Shown in pieces: positions 55,231 to 64,000 of a stretch of 64,000 bases of DNA. The position numbers and the translations under genes were made by a program. The stretch is from contig NZ_CP157967.1 of the NCBI RefSeq assembly GCF_040215725.1, forward strand, positions 1,674,001 to 1,738,000, in the 5' to 3' direction. The notes under the pieces are model-generated. The model ran no database searches, was not told the origin of the DNA, and worked only from the letters and a program-made list of their open reading frames with translations. The DNA comes from Rhizobium sp. ZPR4. Its GTDB lineage: Bacteria; Pseudomonadota; Alphaproteobacteria; Rhizobiales; Rhizobiaceae. The number at the start of each line of letters is the position of its first letter. Positions within the stretch are counted from its first letter, which is position 1.

Positions 55231-58020
55231 ATGGCCAAATCACCGAAAAAACCCTCCGCCCCGACCGGTTTCGAAGAGGCGCCGCAGGCACCGTTTGAAG
55301 GTGCGCCGCTCAGCGGTAGTGTTGCCGACTGGGTAAAGCAGCTCGAAACCGATGCGGAATCCTCCGGTATCGAAACCCAGCGCGAGATCGCCTCCAAGGC
55401 CGGCAAGCATCGCAAGAAGGTAGAAATCGCCGCTTCCAAATCGGCACGCGGCACCTCGATGGGCGGCTCGACCGATCCGAAGACGCGCGCCGCGGCCGGT
55501 CTCAATCCGGTGGCTGGCCTCGATGTCGCGCTTGAGGATGCCGACAAGATCGCAACGAGCGGTGTGACCGCAACCGTGGAAGCGTTGTCGAAGCTGATCG
55601 AGAGCGGCAACCCGCTCTTCAAGGATGGCAAGCTCTGGACGCCGCATCGCCCTGCCCGTCCGGCGAAATCCGAAGGCGGTATCGAGATCCGCATGGCCTC
55701 GGAGTATCAGCCCGCCGGCGACCAGCCGACGGCGATCCGCGACCTTGTCGAAGGATTGGAGAACGGCGACCGTAGCCAGGTGCTGCTCGGCGTCACCGGC
55801 TCCGGCAAGACCTTCACCATGGCCAAGGTGATCGAAGCAACGCAGCGCCCCGCCGTCATCCTCGCGCCGAACAAGACGCTCGCGGCGCAGCTCTATTCCG
55901 AATTCAAGAACTTCTTCCCGGACAACGCGGTCGAGTATTTCGTCTCCTACTACGACTATTACCAGCCGGAAGCCTACGTGCCGCGCTCGGACACTTTCAT
56001 CGAGAAGGAAAGTTCTATCAACGAGCAGATCGACCGCATGCGCCACTCGGCGACGCGCTCGCTCTTGGAACGCGACGATTGCATCATCGTCGCCTCGGTC
56101 TCTTGCATCTACGGTATCGGCTCGGTCGAAACCTACACGGCGATGACCTTCCAGATGAATGTCGGTGACCGGCTGGACCAGCGCCAGCTTCTCGCCGACC
56201 TCGTGGCGCAGCAATATAAGCGCCGCGACATGGACTTCATCCGCGGCTCCTTCCGCGTTCGCGGCGACACGATCGAAATCTTCCCGGCTCACTTGGAGGA
56301 TGCCGCCTGGCGCATCTCCATGTTCGGCGACGAGATCGACGCCATTACCGAATTCGATCCCCTAACCGGCCAGAAGACCGGCGACCTGAAATCGGTGAAG
56401 ATCTACGCCAATTCGCACTATGTCACACCACGCCCGACGCTGAACGGCGCCATCAAGGCGATCAAGGAAGAACTGAAAATCCGGCTTGCCGAGCTGGAGA
56501 AGGCCGGCCGCCTGCTCGAAGCGCAGCGGCTGGAGCAGCGCACACGCTACGACGTCGAAATGCTTGAAGCTACCGGCTCCTGCGCCGGCATCGAGAACTA
56601 TTCGCGCTACCTGACCGGCCGCAATCCCGGCGAGCCGCCGCCGACGCTGTTCGAATATATCCCCGACAACGCCCTGCTGTTCATCGACGAAAGCCACGTC
56701 TCGGTCAGTCAGATCGGCGGTATGTACCGGGGTGACTTCCGGCGTAAGGCGACGCTTGCCGAATACGGCTTCCGCCTGCCCTCCTGCATGGACAACCGTC
56801 CGCTACGCTTCGAGGAATGGGACGCCATGCGCCCGGATACGATCGCGGTGTCTGCAACGCCGGGCAGCTGGGAGATGGAACAATCCGGCGGCGTCTTCGC
56901 CGAACAGGTCATTCGCCCCACAGGTCTCATCGACCCGCCGGTCGAGGTTCGCTCCGCCCGTACGCAGGTCGACGATGTGCTCGGCGAAATCCGCGAGACC
57001 GCCGCCAAGGGTTACCGCACCCTCTGCACCGTGCTGACCAAGCGCATGGCCGAGGACCTGACGGAATATTTGCACGAACAGGGCGTGCGCGTGCGCTACA
57101 TGCACTCCGACATCGATACGCTGGAACGCATCGAAATCATCCGCGACCTGCGCCTCGGCGCCTTCGACGTGCTCGTCGGCATCAACCTCTTGCGCGAGGG
57201 CCTCGATATTCCGGAATGCGGCTTCGTCGCCATTCTCGATGCCGACAAGGAAGGCTTCCTGCGTTCTGAGACTTCGCTGATCCAGACGATCGGCCGCGCC
57301 GCGCGTAACGTCGACGGCAAGGTCATCCTCTATGCCGACACCGTCACCGGCTCGATGCAGCGGGCGATGGACGAGACCAGCCGCCGCCGCGAGAAGCAGA
57401 TGGCGTTCAACCTTGAGCACGGCATCACGCCGGAATCGGTCAAGGCGAAGATCTCCGACATCCTCGACAGCGTCTACGAGAAGGACCATGTCCGCGCCGA
57501 TATCGGCGGGGCCTCCGGCAAGGGCTTTGCCGATGGCGGCCATCTGGTCGGCAACAATCTGCAGGCCCATCTCAACGCTCTGGAAAAATCCATGCGCGAC
57601 GCCGCCGCAGACCTGGATTTCGAAAAGGCAGCGAGGCTGCGCGACGAGATCAAGCGTCTGAAGGCTGTCGAGCTCGCCGCCATGGACGATCCGCTGGCTC
57701 GCGAGGAAGCGAAAAGCCTCGAAAGTCGGGGTACAACGGCAGGCAAGCGTGCGGCTCCGCCACCGGAGACCTCCCGCTCCTACTTCGCCAAGCCGAGCCT
57801 CGACGAAATGGGGCCGGGCAGCGATGCCGGCACGCCGCTCTTCCGCAAGAACACGCTGGATGAAATGACCGTTGGCCGCACAGAGAAGCCTGTCATGGGC
57901 AAGGTGCCGGACAAGCCGATCACCCGGGCAAAGCCGGGCGTCGGCTCATACGAGGACCCAGTGGACGAGAAGCAGCGCAAGGGACGGACGAAAGGCAAGA
58001 CGGGGCGACCCGGGCGATAA
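55231..58020 (+). CDS. uvrB: Excinuclease ABC subunit B
   Basis: This 929-residue protein is the damage-verifying helicase-like subunit of nucleotide excision repair. The Walker A motif GVTGSGKT is at 187-194, against about 38-46 in E. coli, because of an N-terminal extension of about 145 residues. The beta-hairpin region ([18 protein letters not shown]) and helicase motifs ([29 protein letters not shown]) are intact. The UVR motif [17 protein letters not shown] is followed by a further basic, disordered tail of about 120 residues. The start at 55231 is the first ATG giving rhizobial-type sequence. Confidence 0.95.
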   Translation: MAKSPKKPSAPTGFEEAPQAPFEGAPLSGSVADWVKQLETDAESSGIETQREIASKAGKHRKKVEIAASKSARGTSMGGSTDPKTRAAAGLNPVAGLDVALEDADKIATSGVTATVEALSKLIESGNPLFKDGKLWTPHRPARPAKSEGGIEIRMASEYQPAGDQPTAIRDLVEGLENGDRSQVLLGVTGSGKTFTMAKVIEATQRPAVILAPNKTLAAQLYSEFKNFFPDNAVEYFVSYYDYYQPEAYVPRSDTFIEKESSINEQIDRMRHSATRSLLERDDCIIVASVSCIYGIGSVETYTAMTFQMNVGDRLDQRQLLADLVAQQYKRRDMDFIRGSFRVRGDTIEIFPAHLEDAAWRISMFGDEIDAITEFDPLTGQKTGDLKSVKIYANSHYVTPRPTLNGAIKAIKEELKIRLAELEKAGRLLEAQRLEQRTRYDVEMLEATGSCAGIENYSRYLTGRNPGEPPPTLFEYIPDNALLFIDESHVSVSQIGGMYRGDFRRKATLAEYGFRLPSCMDNRPLRFEEWDAMRPDTIAVSATPGSWEMEQSGGVFAEQVIRPTGLIDPPVEVRSARTQVDDVLGEIRETAAKGYRTLCTVLTKRMAEDLTEYLHEQGVRVRYMHSDIDTLERIEIIRDLRLGAFDVLVGINLLREGLDIPECGFVAILDADKEGFLRSETSLIQTIGRAARNVDGKVILYADTVTGSMQRAMDETSRRREKQMAFNLEHGITPESVKAKISDILDSVYEKDHVRADIGGASGKGFADGGHLVGNNLQAHLNALEKSMRDAAADLDFEKAARLRDEIKRLKAVELAAMDDPLAREEAKSLESRGTTAGKRAAPPPETSRSYFAKPSLDEMGPGSDAGTPLFRKNTLDEMTVGRTEKPVMGKVPDKPITRAKPGVGSYEDPVDEKQRKGRTKGKTGRPGR

Positions 58021-58219
58021 GGCGACCGCTACTTTCGGATATCTGCCAGCCGGCGTTGCCGATTTATGAGGGCTGAGGCCTGCAAGCATTGCGCTATGCC
58101 TTGCTGACGAGGCCGCAGCCGCTACATGCCCTCATATGAGGAGGCCTACCGAGGGACGGAAAGCGTTTGAGCGCATACCGGGCCGGTGGGAAGCGACAGC
58201 AACCTGGGGAGAGAGACTA

Positions 58220-58675
58220 ATGTCCGAGCCTTTAATCGTCCGTCGCGAGACCCATGTCTCGGCGCCGCCTGCCGCCATTTTCGCGCTGCTGACCGATCCC
58301 GAAAAAATCCTGCGCTGGATGGGGACGGAAGCCCAGACCGAGCCGCAACCCGGCGGTATCTATCTCGTCAACGTCACCGGAGCTCGTGTCGCACGCGGCT
58401 CGTTCCGTGAGGTCGTGCCGGTTCATCGGCTCGCCTATAGCTTTGGCTGGGAAGGCAGCGAGGAAGTGCCTCCCGGATCGAGCCTGGTGGAAATCGACCT
58501 GATAGAGCAGCCGGACGGGACGCTGGTCCGCCTCACCCATACCGGCCTGCCCACAGTTGAACAATGTGAAGCGCACGCAAAGGGTTGGGCGCATTATCTC
58601 GACCGCATGGCCACAGTCGCCGCCGGACACGATCCCGGCCCTGACGCCATGCGCGGTCACGACGACAAAAGCTGA
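58220..58675 (+). CDS. SRPBCC/AHSA1-family protein
   Basis: This 151-residue START-like protein has VRRETHVSAPPAAIFALLTDPEKILRWMG in pieces, a beta-sheet core and the final CEAHAKGWAHYLDRMATVA helix typical of AHSA1 proteins. It should bind a hydrophobic ligand. A GGGGAGAG ribosome site precedes the ATG at 58220. It is not next to an ArsR gene here, unlike the related gene at 27078. A loose hairpin region lies between uvrB and this gene. Confidence 0.87.
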   Translation: MSEPLIVRRETHVSAPPAAIFALLTDPEKILRWMGTEAQTEPQPGGIYLVNVTGARVARGSFREVVPVHRLAYSFGWEGSEEVPPGSSLVEIDLIEQPDGTLVRLTHTGLPTVEQCEAHAKGWAHYLDRMATVAAGHDPGPDAMRGHDDKS

Positions 58676-58843
58676 CGACGTTCTAAGCGCGGCACCATTG
58701 GGTGCTCGATGCCTTGAAGGCCGCGTCTGTCAATCACTGGCGACACTTCTGCTCCGTCTTCAGCATCGCGGTGATCTGCGCACTGCCAGCAAGGTTACAT
58801 TGACACCGATGACAGGCTGCAACCGCCATGGCATGATCGCGGC

Positions 58844-59902
58844 ATGGATTTGCCCGCCCCCCTTGCCTGGCTGGTTGACGAAGCCGGCACCTCGCCCAGC
58901 CCCGAACGCTTCCTGGCCGATCTGGGCGGACATCTGTTGGCCGCCGACCTGCCGCTTGCCGGCAGCGCCCTGACGCTTGCCGCGCCGCATCCGATCATCA
59001 CGCAACATAGCTGGCTCTGGCGCGCCGAGACCGGCGCGGTGACCGAAGCTCTCGGCTTCGCCGGGACGGCGCTCGGCCAGGCCGGCCGCGATTGGCTCGG
59101 CGATCTCGGCCCGACATGCGAGGAAACGATCGGCATCGCGCCCGGCAATTCCGTGCTCGCCTGGGCCGGCACCCGGCCCTTCACCTCCTCCGAGGCGGAA
59201 AGCCTGCGCGAGATCGCCCGCTTTGCCGCGGCCCCCTTGGCGGGATTGGCCGCCCGCGCCACCCTATCGACCCTGCTCGAAGCCTATCTTGGCCGCCGGA
59301 GCGCGGCGCGCGTGCAGGCGGGAGCGCTCAGCCGCAATAGCGGCGAAACCATCCGCGCGGCCCTGCTCTGCGCCGACCTGCGGGATTTCACCGCTCTGTC
59401 CGAGGCGACGGAGCCGACCGTCATGATCGCAGCGCTCGATGCCTGGTTCGACCGCGTCGCCGGCGCGGTGCACGCCTTCGGCGGCGAAGTGCTGAAATTC
59501 ATGGGCGATGGCGTGCTGGCGATCTTCCCGGTGAGCGGAACGCCAAGGGAAGCCTGCGAAGCGGCCCTGCGCGCCGCCACCGCCATCCGCGCCGGCATGG
59601 CGCATCTCGACGCGACGCGGGCAAGCCAGGGCCTGCCGCCGCTCCCCTTCGGCGCCGCCCTGCACTTCGGCGACATGCTCTGGGGCAACATCGGCGCCGC
59701 CGACCGCCTGGACTTCACCGCGATCGGCCCCGCCGTCAACCTCGTCAGCCGGCTGGAGGGCCTGTGCAAGCCGCTCGGCCAAAATATCCTGATTTCAGGC
59801 TCGGTCGCTGCTGAGACGGCGATGCAACTGCTGCCTTTGGGGAATTACGAGCTGCGCGGGATTGCGGAGCCTTGCGCGGTGTTTACGCTCGCACAAAGCT
59901 GA
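58844..59902 (+). CDS. Class III adenylate/guanylate cyclase
   Basis: This 352-residue protein has an N-terminal region of about 165 residues that I do not recognise and a C-terminal class III cyclase domain. The metal-binding aspartates are D178 (LCADLRDFTALSE) and D222 (KFMGDGVLAIF); the later GNIGAADRLDFTAIGPAVNLVSRLE in pieces supplies the Asn and Arg that hold the transition state. All key positions look intact, so it should make cAMP. There is no membrane segment. The ribosome site is weak. GC is among the highest in the window. Confidence 0.9.
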   Translation: MDLPAPLAWLVDEAGTSPSPERFLADLGGHLLAADLPLAGSALTLAAPHPIITQHSWLWRAETGAVTEALGFAGTALGQAGRDWLGDLGPTCEETIGIAPGNSVLAWAGTRPFTSSEAESLREIARFAAAPLAGLAARATLSTLLEAYLGRRSAARVQAGALSRNSGETIRAALLCADLRDFTALSEATEPTVMIAALDAWFDRVAGAVHAFGGEVLKFMGDGVLAIFPVSGTPREACEAALRAATAIRAGMAHLDATRASQGLPPLPFGAALHFGDMLWGNIGAADRLDFTAIGPAVNLVSRLEGLCKPLGQNILISGSVAAETAMQLLPLGNYELRGIAEPCAVFTLAQS

Positions 59903-59934
59903 TATTCCGAGCGCTCCCAGGCATGAACGCACAA

Positions 59935-60462
59935 TCAGCCTTGCAATGCAGGGAGACCCGCCTTCACGGCCGCCTGAAAATGTGAAGCACCGCCCGTCAA
60001 CCAGAATTCCTCGGTCGTTGTCTCGAGAAACTTCGCAAAGAGCTCGCAGGCCTCCTGACGGCGAACGCCTCCGACGATTTCTACAGCTCTCGAAAGGTGT
60101 CTTGGGGGAGAATTTTCCAGCCTCATATGCGCACAACCGCCATATGCGTCGGGCATGGCGAATACGAGACGGCTTATCGGCAGATGGAGCATAGTGCCGA
60201 AACACATGATGCAGGGTTCCAGCGTTGTATAAAGTGTCAGATTGTCATTTCGCGAGAAGGTGTAATCGCCGGTAAACACCCGATGAAAAAGGTTCATTTC
60301 CGCATGGTTCAAATGATTCGAAACCATGGTCTTGTGCGAGCGACCCAGAATCCGGGTTCCCGACGATAGAACCGCCCCAACGGGAAAAACGCCATATTCC
60401 AAGGCTGTTCTTGCCTCAGCTAAAGCCAGCCCCATCATATCATCATCGCTCAATTCCGCCAT
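59935..60462 (-). CDS. Nucleoside/nucleotide deaminase (cytidine deaminase-like, TadA fold)
   Basis: This 175-residue zinc deaminase has HAEMN with the zinc-binding His53 and the catalytic Glu55, and PCIMC with the other two zinc ligands Cys84 and Cys87. The segment FGTMLHLPISRLVFAMPDAYGG follows. The protein is related to guanine/adenosine deaminases but is not an exact match to TadA, so its base substrate is open. The ATG at 60462 follows GGAGG. Codon use and GC are lower than in the neighbouring cyclase gene, which hints at transfer. Confidence 0.85.
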   Translation of the reverse strand: MAELSDDDMMGLALAEARTALEYGVFPVGAVLSSGTRILGRSHKTMVSNHLNHAEMNLFHRVFTGDYTFSRNDNLTLYTTLEPCIMCFGTMLHLPISRLVFAMPDAYGGCAHMRLENSPPRHLSRAVEIVGGVRRQEACELFAKFLETTTEEFWLTGGASHFQAAVKAGLPALQG

Positions 60463-60922
60463 GCACCCTCCAAAGCGCCGAATTATCAAAGGTTGTGTGC
60501 TCGGAAAGTAGCGGCTTTTGCAAAGCCCGCAACGATCGCCCCTCTTTGGAACGTATTTTTGATCTGCATTTTGGGAATAGGAAGTAAGCTTATTATATGA
60601 TCTGAAAATAGTAGATTCGTCGACCAATCGAAGCGACCAGCCTTCAACCTATTGATTCTTCTTCCATTACAGCTGCCAGCTAAAACACCCCTTGCCTTTT
60701 TCCTAAAACCCTGTCACCCATATGCATGCTCGGGCATTTGCATGCCGGTGACTGGACTGATTTGGTGATCCGCTGGCGGCAGGCAGTGGTTGGGTTTCAA
60801 AGACCCGCGCAGACGTTCTTTCCCCGTACGTGACTTCTCGACTAGCTTTCGCATGGCGCGGAGGCAAAGCCGTCCGGGTTTCCCCGGATTAATTAAGACT
60901 GATGGGTAAAGGACTATCCCCC
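60463..60922 (+). other. Long AT-rich spacer and structured leader of the cold-shock gene
   Basis: No protein is evident in these 460 bp. The left part is AT-rich and holds the deaminase promoter. The right part contains three stem structures: GTCACC (60713) with GGTGAC (60747) around GCATGC repeats, GGGT/ACCC near 60791-60806, and TCCGGG (60873-60878) with CCCGGA (60883-60888). These fit a long 5' leader of a cold-shock mRNA. Confidence 0.55.
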
Positions 60923-61135
60923 ATGGCCACCAAGGGCACCGTAAAATTCTTCAACCAGGACAAGGGTTTTGGTTTCATCACTCCTGACGGCGGCGCTAAG
61001 GACGTTTTCGTCCATATCTCCGCTCTTCAGGCTTCCGGCATCCAGTCGCTGCGCGAAGGCCAGCAGGTCACTTTCGACACCGAGCCGGATCGCATGGGCA
61101 AGGGCCCGAAGGCCGTAAACATCCAGGCTAACTAA
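60923..61135 (+). CDS. cspA: Cold-shock protein
   Basis: This 70-residue OB-fold RNA-binding protein has RNP1 KGFGFI and RNP2 VFVHIS, separated as usual, and the typical start TKGTVKFFN. It is the complete size of the family. It destabilises RNA secondary structure and often rises after a temperature drop. The ATG at 60923 follows AAGGA about 8 bp upstream; an in-frame ATG seven codons earlier is less likely. A long structured leader precedes it and a strong terminator follows. Confidence 0.95.
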   Translation: MATKGTVKFFNQDKGFGFITPDGGAKDVFVHISALQASGIQSLREGQQVTFDTEPDRMGKGPKAVNIQAN

Positions 61136-61165
61136 GCCTCTGGTGACTGCCTGATCAAGGTTTCG

Positions 61166-61194
61166 AACGGCGCGGTGAAAACCGCGCCGTTTTT
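61166..61194 (+). terminator. Intrinsic terminator of the cold-shock gene
   Basis: A perfect 11-bp stem (AACGGCGCGGT, 61166-61176, with ACCGCGCCGTT, 61181-61191) closes a GAAA tetraloop and is followed by a T tract. Confidence 0.9.
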
Positions 61195-61284
61195 CGTTTG
61201 TGAGGATGGCACCCTCATCCTGAATCAAGCTTGTCTATGCCCCTTACCGCAAGTCCGTTGTCGGCCCCGAACCATCCTGACATT

Positions 61285-61440
61285 CCGTCATCCTCGGGCT
61301 TGACCCGGGGATCCAGGCACGAACCTCACTGCCTCCTCTGGCGAAAAGGGATGCGCGCCAAAGCAAAGCCAGCACTCTCGTCGATTAGACGCACCAATGT
61401 GGTTAGGCATGGATCCTCAGGTCAAGCCCGAGGATGACGG
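61285..61440. repeat. Inverted-repeat intergenic element
   Basis: A 21-bp sequence at 61285-61305 (starting CCGTCATCCTCGGG) is perfectly repeated in inverted orientation at 61420-61440, with a further imperfect match around GGATCC on the inner sides. The enclosed spacer of about 114 bp has no gene. The arm resembles a palindromic extragenic repeat common in rhizobial genomes, perhaps a RIME- or REP-type element. The whole gap from 61136 to 61555 is otherwise empty apart from the terminator. Confidence 0.6.
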
Positions 61441-61555
61441 GTGCGAGATGATCTTTTGACCAGACTGCTCCTTAACTTCCAGCCGATCAGCCCTCTCCGT
61501 GAGGTGGGAGCGAAAGCTGCCTCGAAGGACAAAGGCAGTGGGAATCAATATCCCC

Positions 61556-62569
61556 TCAAGCGCTGACGCGTTCACGCTCGCCGGCAAAATCCACCGCGGC
61601 GAAGGCCGCCGCAATCACCTCCGGCCCTGCGCCGGGCTTGTTGGCATCGGTGGAGAGGATCTGGCGATAGCGGCGCGAACCCGGCAGGCCGGTGAAGAGG
61701 CCGACCATATGGCGCGCGACATGCTGCAGGCGGCCGCCGTTTTCGATATGGCGCTCCACATAGGCCATCATGCGGTCGCGCAAGTCATCCCAATCGGTCT
61801 CAACGGCAGGCTCGTCATAGAAGCGATGATCGACATCTGAGAGGATCGCGGCATTCTGATAGGCGGCACGGCCAAGCATGACGCCATCGACATGGGCAAG
61901 ATGCGCCTCAGCCTGGTCCGGCGTCTGGATACCGCCATTGATCCCGATGAAAACATCCGGCCAACGCTGCTTCATGCGATAGACGATATCGTAATCGAGC
62001 GGCGGTATTTCGCGGTTTTCCTTTGGCGACAGGCCCTTCAGCCAGGCCTTGCGCGCATGAATCCAGATCGCATCGGCGCCCGCATCGAGCACACGCGTCA
62101 TCAATTCGGGCAGAGCCTCTTCCGGCTCCTGTTCGTCAACACCGATACGGCATTTCACCGTGACGGGCGCCTTCGACACCGCCTTCATCGCGGCAACGCA
62201 GGATGCCACCGTCTCCGGTGTCAGCATCAGGCAGGCGCCGAAGGTGCCTGACTGTACGCGATCGGACGGGCAGCCGACATTCAGGTTGATCTCGTCATAA
62301 TGATAGGCTTCAGCAATCCGCACCGCCTCGGCAAGCTTGGCAGGATCGGAGCCACCCAGTTGCAGCGCGACGGGATGCTCGGCGATATCATGCCCCAGCA
62401 GCCGGTCGCGCGGCCCGTGAATGATCGCATCGGCCACCACCATCTCGGTATAGAGAAGCGCATGCCGGCTGATCTGCCGGTGCAGGTACCTGCAATGGCG
62501 ATCCGTCCAGTCGATCATCGGGGCAACCGCAAAGATCTTGCGGCCATTTTTCAGCGCGTCGCTATACAT
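61556..62569 (-). CDS. dusA: tRNA-dihydrouridine synthase A
   Basis: This 337-residue FMN enzyme reduces uridines 20/20a in the D-loop of tRNA. Landmarks are FAVAPMIDWTDRHCRYLHR, ALQLGGSDPAKLAEAV, the catalytic-cysteine region EINLNVGCPSDRVQSGTFGACLM in pieces, and the FMN-phosphate site GINGGIQTP plus VDGVMLGRAAYQN. These place it in the DusA branch rather than DusB. The gene stands alone, convergent with nothing close, and is read toward the inverted-repeat element. Confidence 0.95.
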   Translation of the reverse strand: MYSDALKNGRKIFAVAPMIDWTDRHCRYLHRQISRHALLYTEMVVADAIIHGPRDRLLGHDIAEHPVALQLGGSDPAKLAEAVRIAEAYHYDEINLNVGCPSDRVQSGTFGACLMLTPETVASCVAAMKAVSKAPVTVKCRIGVDEQEPEEALPELMTRVLDAGADAIWIHARKAWLKGLSPKENREIPPLDYDIVYRMKQRWPDVFIGINGGIQTPDQAEAHLAHVDGVMLGRAAYQNAAILSDVDHRFYDEPAVETDWDDLRDRMMAYVERHIENGGRLQHVARHMVGLFTGLPGSRRYRQILSTDANKPGAGPEVIAAAFAAVDFAGERERVSA

Positions 62570-62707
62570 GGGAAACCTTTCTGTCCGCCCTCTACACCAA
62601 ATCCCTCAAAAACGCCAGTTTTCGCGGCTGTAACAATAATGCTAGTTTGCCGCACGGAGTCGGACGGCAGCAGCCCTCTGAAAAAGATGAGAGTTTCGAA
62701 AGCCCAT

Positions 62708-63403
62708 ATGAACGCCCCACTAACGACAGTCATTCCACCACCTGCCGCCGTCCTTCTGCCAGTCGAAGGCGAGACCGAGCTTTTTCCCGTGCGCCGCGTC
62801 TATTGTGTCGGCCGCAACTATGCCGACCATGCCATCGAGATGGGACATGACCCGAGCCGCGAGCCGCCCTTCTTCTTCCAGAAGAACCCGGACAATCTGC
62901 TTGTCTCGAGCGATTTCCCCTATCCTGCCCTGTCGTCGGATGTGCATCACGAAGTGGAGCTTGTCGTGGCGCTGCGCTGCGGCGGCGCGAACATCCCGGT
63001 CGAACAGGCTTTGGATTGCGTCTATGGCTATGGCGTCGGCATCGATTTCACCCGTCGTGATCTGCAGGGCGAAGCCAAGAAGCTCGGCCGCCCCTGGGAA
63101 ATCGGCAAGGCCTTCGATCATTCAGCACCGGTTTCCGCACTCGTTCCCGCTACCCGCGTCGGCCATCCCGACAAGGGCGGCATCTGGCTGATGCGCAATG
63201 GCGAGGCTGCCCAGAGAGGCGATCTCTCCCAGATGATCTGGAAGGTGCCGGAAATCATCGCCGAGCTCTCCAAGCTCTTCACGCTCGCGCCGGGCGATAT
63301 CATCATGACCGGTACGCCGGCCGGCGTCGGCCCAGTTGCACGCGGTGACCGGATCAGCTGCGCCGTCGATGGCGTCGCAAACCTGGTACTGAACGTCGTC
63401 TGA
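62708..63403 (+). CDS. Fumarylacetoacetate hydrolase family protein
   Basis: This 231-residue FAH-fold protein has VYCVGRNYADHAIEMG, PPFFFQKNPDNLL, a metal-binding HHEVELVVAL segment, and IIMTGTPAGVGPV. The size fits acylpyruvase/oxaloacetate tautomerase-type members (FAHD1-like) rather than full-length fumarylacetoacetase. It likely acts on a small acylpyruvate or oxaloacetate. The ATG at 62708 was chosen by homology; one seven codons upstream at 62687 is also possible. The carbonic anhydrase gene begins 16 bp after its stop. Confidence 0.9.
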   Translation: MNAPLTTVIPPPAAVLLPVEGETELFPVRRVYCVGRNYADHAIEMGHDPSREPPFFFQKNPDNLLVSSDFPYPALSSDVHHEVELVVALRCGGANIPVEQALDCVYGYGVGIDFTRRDLQGEAKKLGRPWEIGKAFDHSAPVSALVPATRVGHPDKGGIWLMRNGEAAQRGDLSQMIWKVPEIIAELSKLFTLAPGDIIMTGTPAGVGPVARGDRISCAVDGVANLVLNVV

Positions 63404-63419
63404 TCGAGGAGAATCGACC

Positions 63420-63950
63420 ATGCCGCTCTATGCCCTCGCAGGCCTGACGCCGAAAACGCCCGGTCCGGACCGATATTGGATCGCACCGGATGCAAGCGTC
63501 ATCGGTAAGGTCGAGATCGGCGAGGATGTCGGCATCTGGTTCGGCTCTGTGCTGCGCGGCGACAATGAACTGATCGCCATAGGCAAGGCGACGAATATTC
63601 AGGAAGGCACGATGATCCACACCGATCCGGCCTTTCCAGTTTCGATCGGCGAAGGCTGCACCATCGGCCATCATGCCATCATCCATGGCTGCACCATCGG
63701 CAACAATTCGCTGATCGGCATGGGGGCAACCATTCTGAACGGCGCGAAGATCGGCAATAATTGCCTGGTCGGCGCCAATGCGCTCGTCACCGAAGGCAAG
63801 GAATTCCCGGATGGCTCCCTGATCGTCGGCGCACCGGCAAGAGCGATCCGCACGCTGGATGAGACGGCAATCGAAGGCCTGCGCCGCTCAGCCCAGCATT
63901 ACGTCGCCAATTGGCAGCGCTTCGCGCGTGATCTTAAAAGATTAGATTAG
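63420..63950 (+). CDS. Gamma carbonic anhydrase family protein
   Basis: This 176-residue protein is a left-handed beta-helix of hexapeptide repeats (IGKVEIGEDVGIWFGSVLRGD, IGEGCTIGHHAIIHGCTIG, IGMGATILNGAKIG). The histidines in HTDP, GHH and IHGC are placed as the zinc ligands of gamma carbonic anhydrases, and it forms trimers. Many such proteins (YrdA/PaaY-like) have little anhydrase activity, so the true substrate is uncertain. A GAGGAG ribosome site precedes the ATG. It is probably co-transcribed with the FAH-family gene. Confidence 0.92.
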   Translation: MPLYALAGLTPKTPGPDRYWIAPDASVIGKVEIGEDVGIWFGSVLRGDNELIAIGKATNIQEGTMIHTDPAFPVSIGEGCTIGHHAIIHGCTIGNNSLIGMGATILNGAKIGNNCLVGANALVTEGKEFPDGSLIVGAPARAIRTLDETAIEGLRRSAQHYVANWQRFARDLKRLD

Positions 63951-64000
63951 AAATTTCTTATAAGAACTTGACCGAGCTTGGAATAAGCTGCGGTTCGCAG

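Noticed and set aside
61231..61437. 68-residue open frame
   Set aside because: It lies inside the inverted-repeat element and has no family pattern.

Overview
The window looks like a chromosomal segment of a Rhizobium-type alphaproteobacterium (Rhizobiaceae). The evidence is the high GC, the frequent ATGA stop/start overlaps, and gene families and neighbourhoods typical of rhizobia: a DUF971 gene divergent from moaA, mobA-mobB, an Usg-like protein, cobT/cobS with DUF1289 and a retropepsin-like protease, an ssu sulfonate cluster, and a UvrB with long N- and C-terminal extensions. There is no rRNA, tRNA, CRISPR array, prophage or insertion sequence that I can support.

Layout. 1-8.3 kb: the end of a TPR/aspartic protease gene, an L,D-transpeptidase, class II and class I fumarases flanking a low-GC nucleotidyltransferase gene, and a GGDEF diguanylate cyclase. 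8.3-18.3 kb: an FMN split-barrel protein, an alpha/beta hydrolase divergent from a MarR regulator, LtrA, then molybdenum cofactor genes (DUF971, moaA, mobA, mobB) interrupted by a chemoreceptor and a DMT exporter. 18.4-24.2 kb: a very long Pro/Gln-rich OmpA-family protein and a polar amino acid ABC importer that has a binding protein and two permeases but no ATPase gene. 24.2-33.3 kb: a DUF2270 protein, a TPR methyltransferase, a compact gst-arsR-AHSA1 operon behind two related palindromes, the ssuA/ssuD-ssuC-ssuB cluster, a beta-hydroxyacid dehydrogenase and an Lrp regulator.

33.3-46 kb: a uracil-DNA glycosylase coupled to a membrane-anchored nuclease, a histidine kinase, diacylglycerol kinase, divergent cobT and cobS, a DUF1289-protease pair, a second DMT exporter, a GNAT-FolC pair, a quinone-reductase-like enzyme divergent from an HxlR regulator, and an ABC-2 exporter. 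46-55 kb: a possible small RNA, an extensin-like lipoprotein, a thioesterase, then a run of exported or membrane proteins (two SEL1 repeat proteins, an RDD protein, a small secreted protein) and an MFS transporter. 55-64 kb: uvrB, an SRPBCC protein, a class III cyclase, a nucleoside deaminase, a cold-shock protein with a long structured leader, an inverted-repeat element, dusA, a fumarylacetoacetase-family hydrolase and a gamma carbonic anhydrase.

Most of this is ordinary core-genome content. The least ordinary signals are regulatory: two related dyads 50 bp apart before gst-arsR, a 14-bp element shared by the ssuA and ssuD promoters, a MarR-type dyad and an HxlR-type repeat cluster. Also notable are the two SEL1 proteins with exactly periodic 36-residue repeats, a FolC-like ligase with altered signature residues, and an orphan terminator at 46.36 kb. 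I did not find a clearly new multi-gene system.
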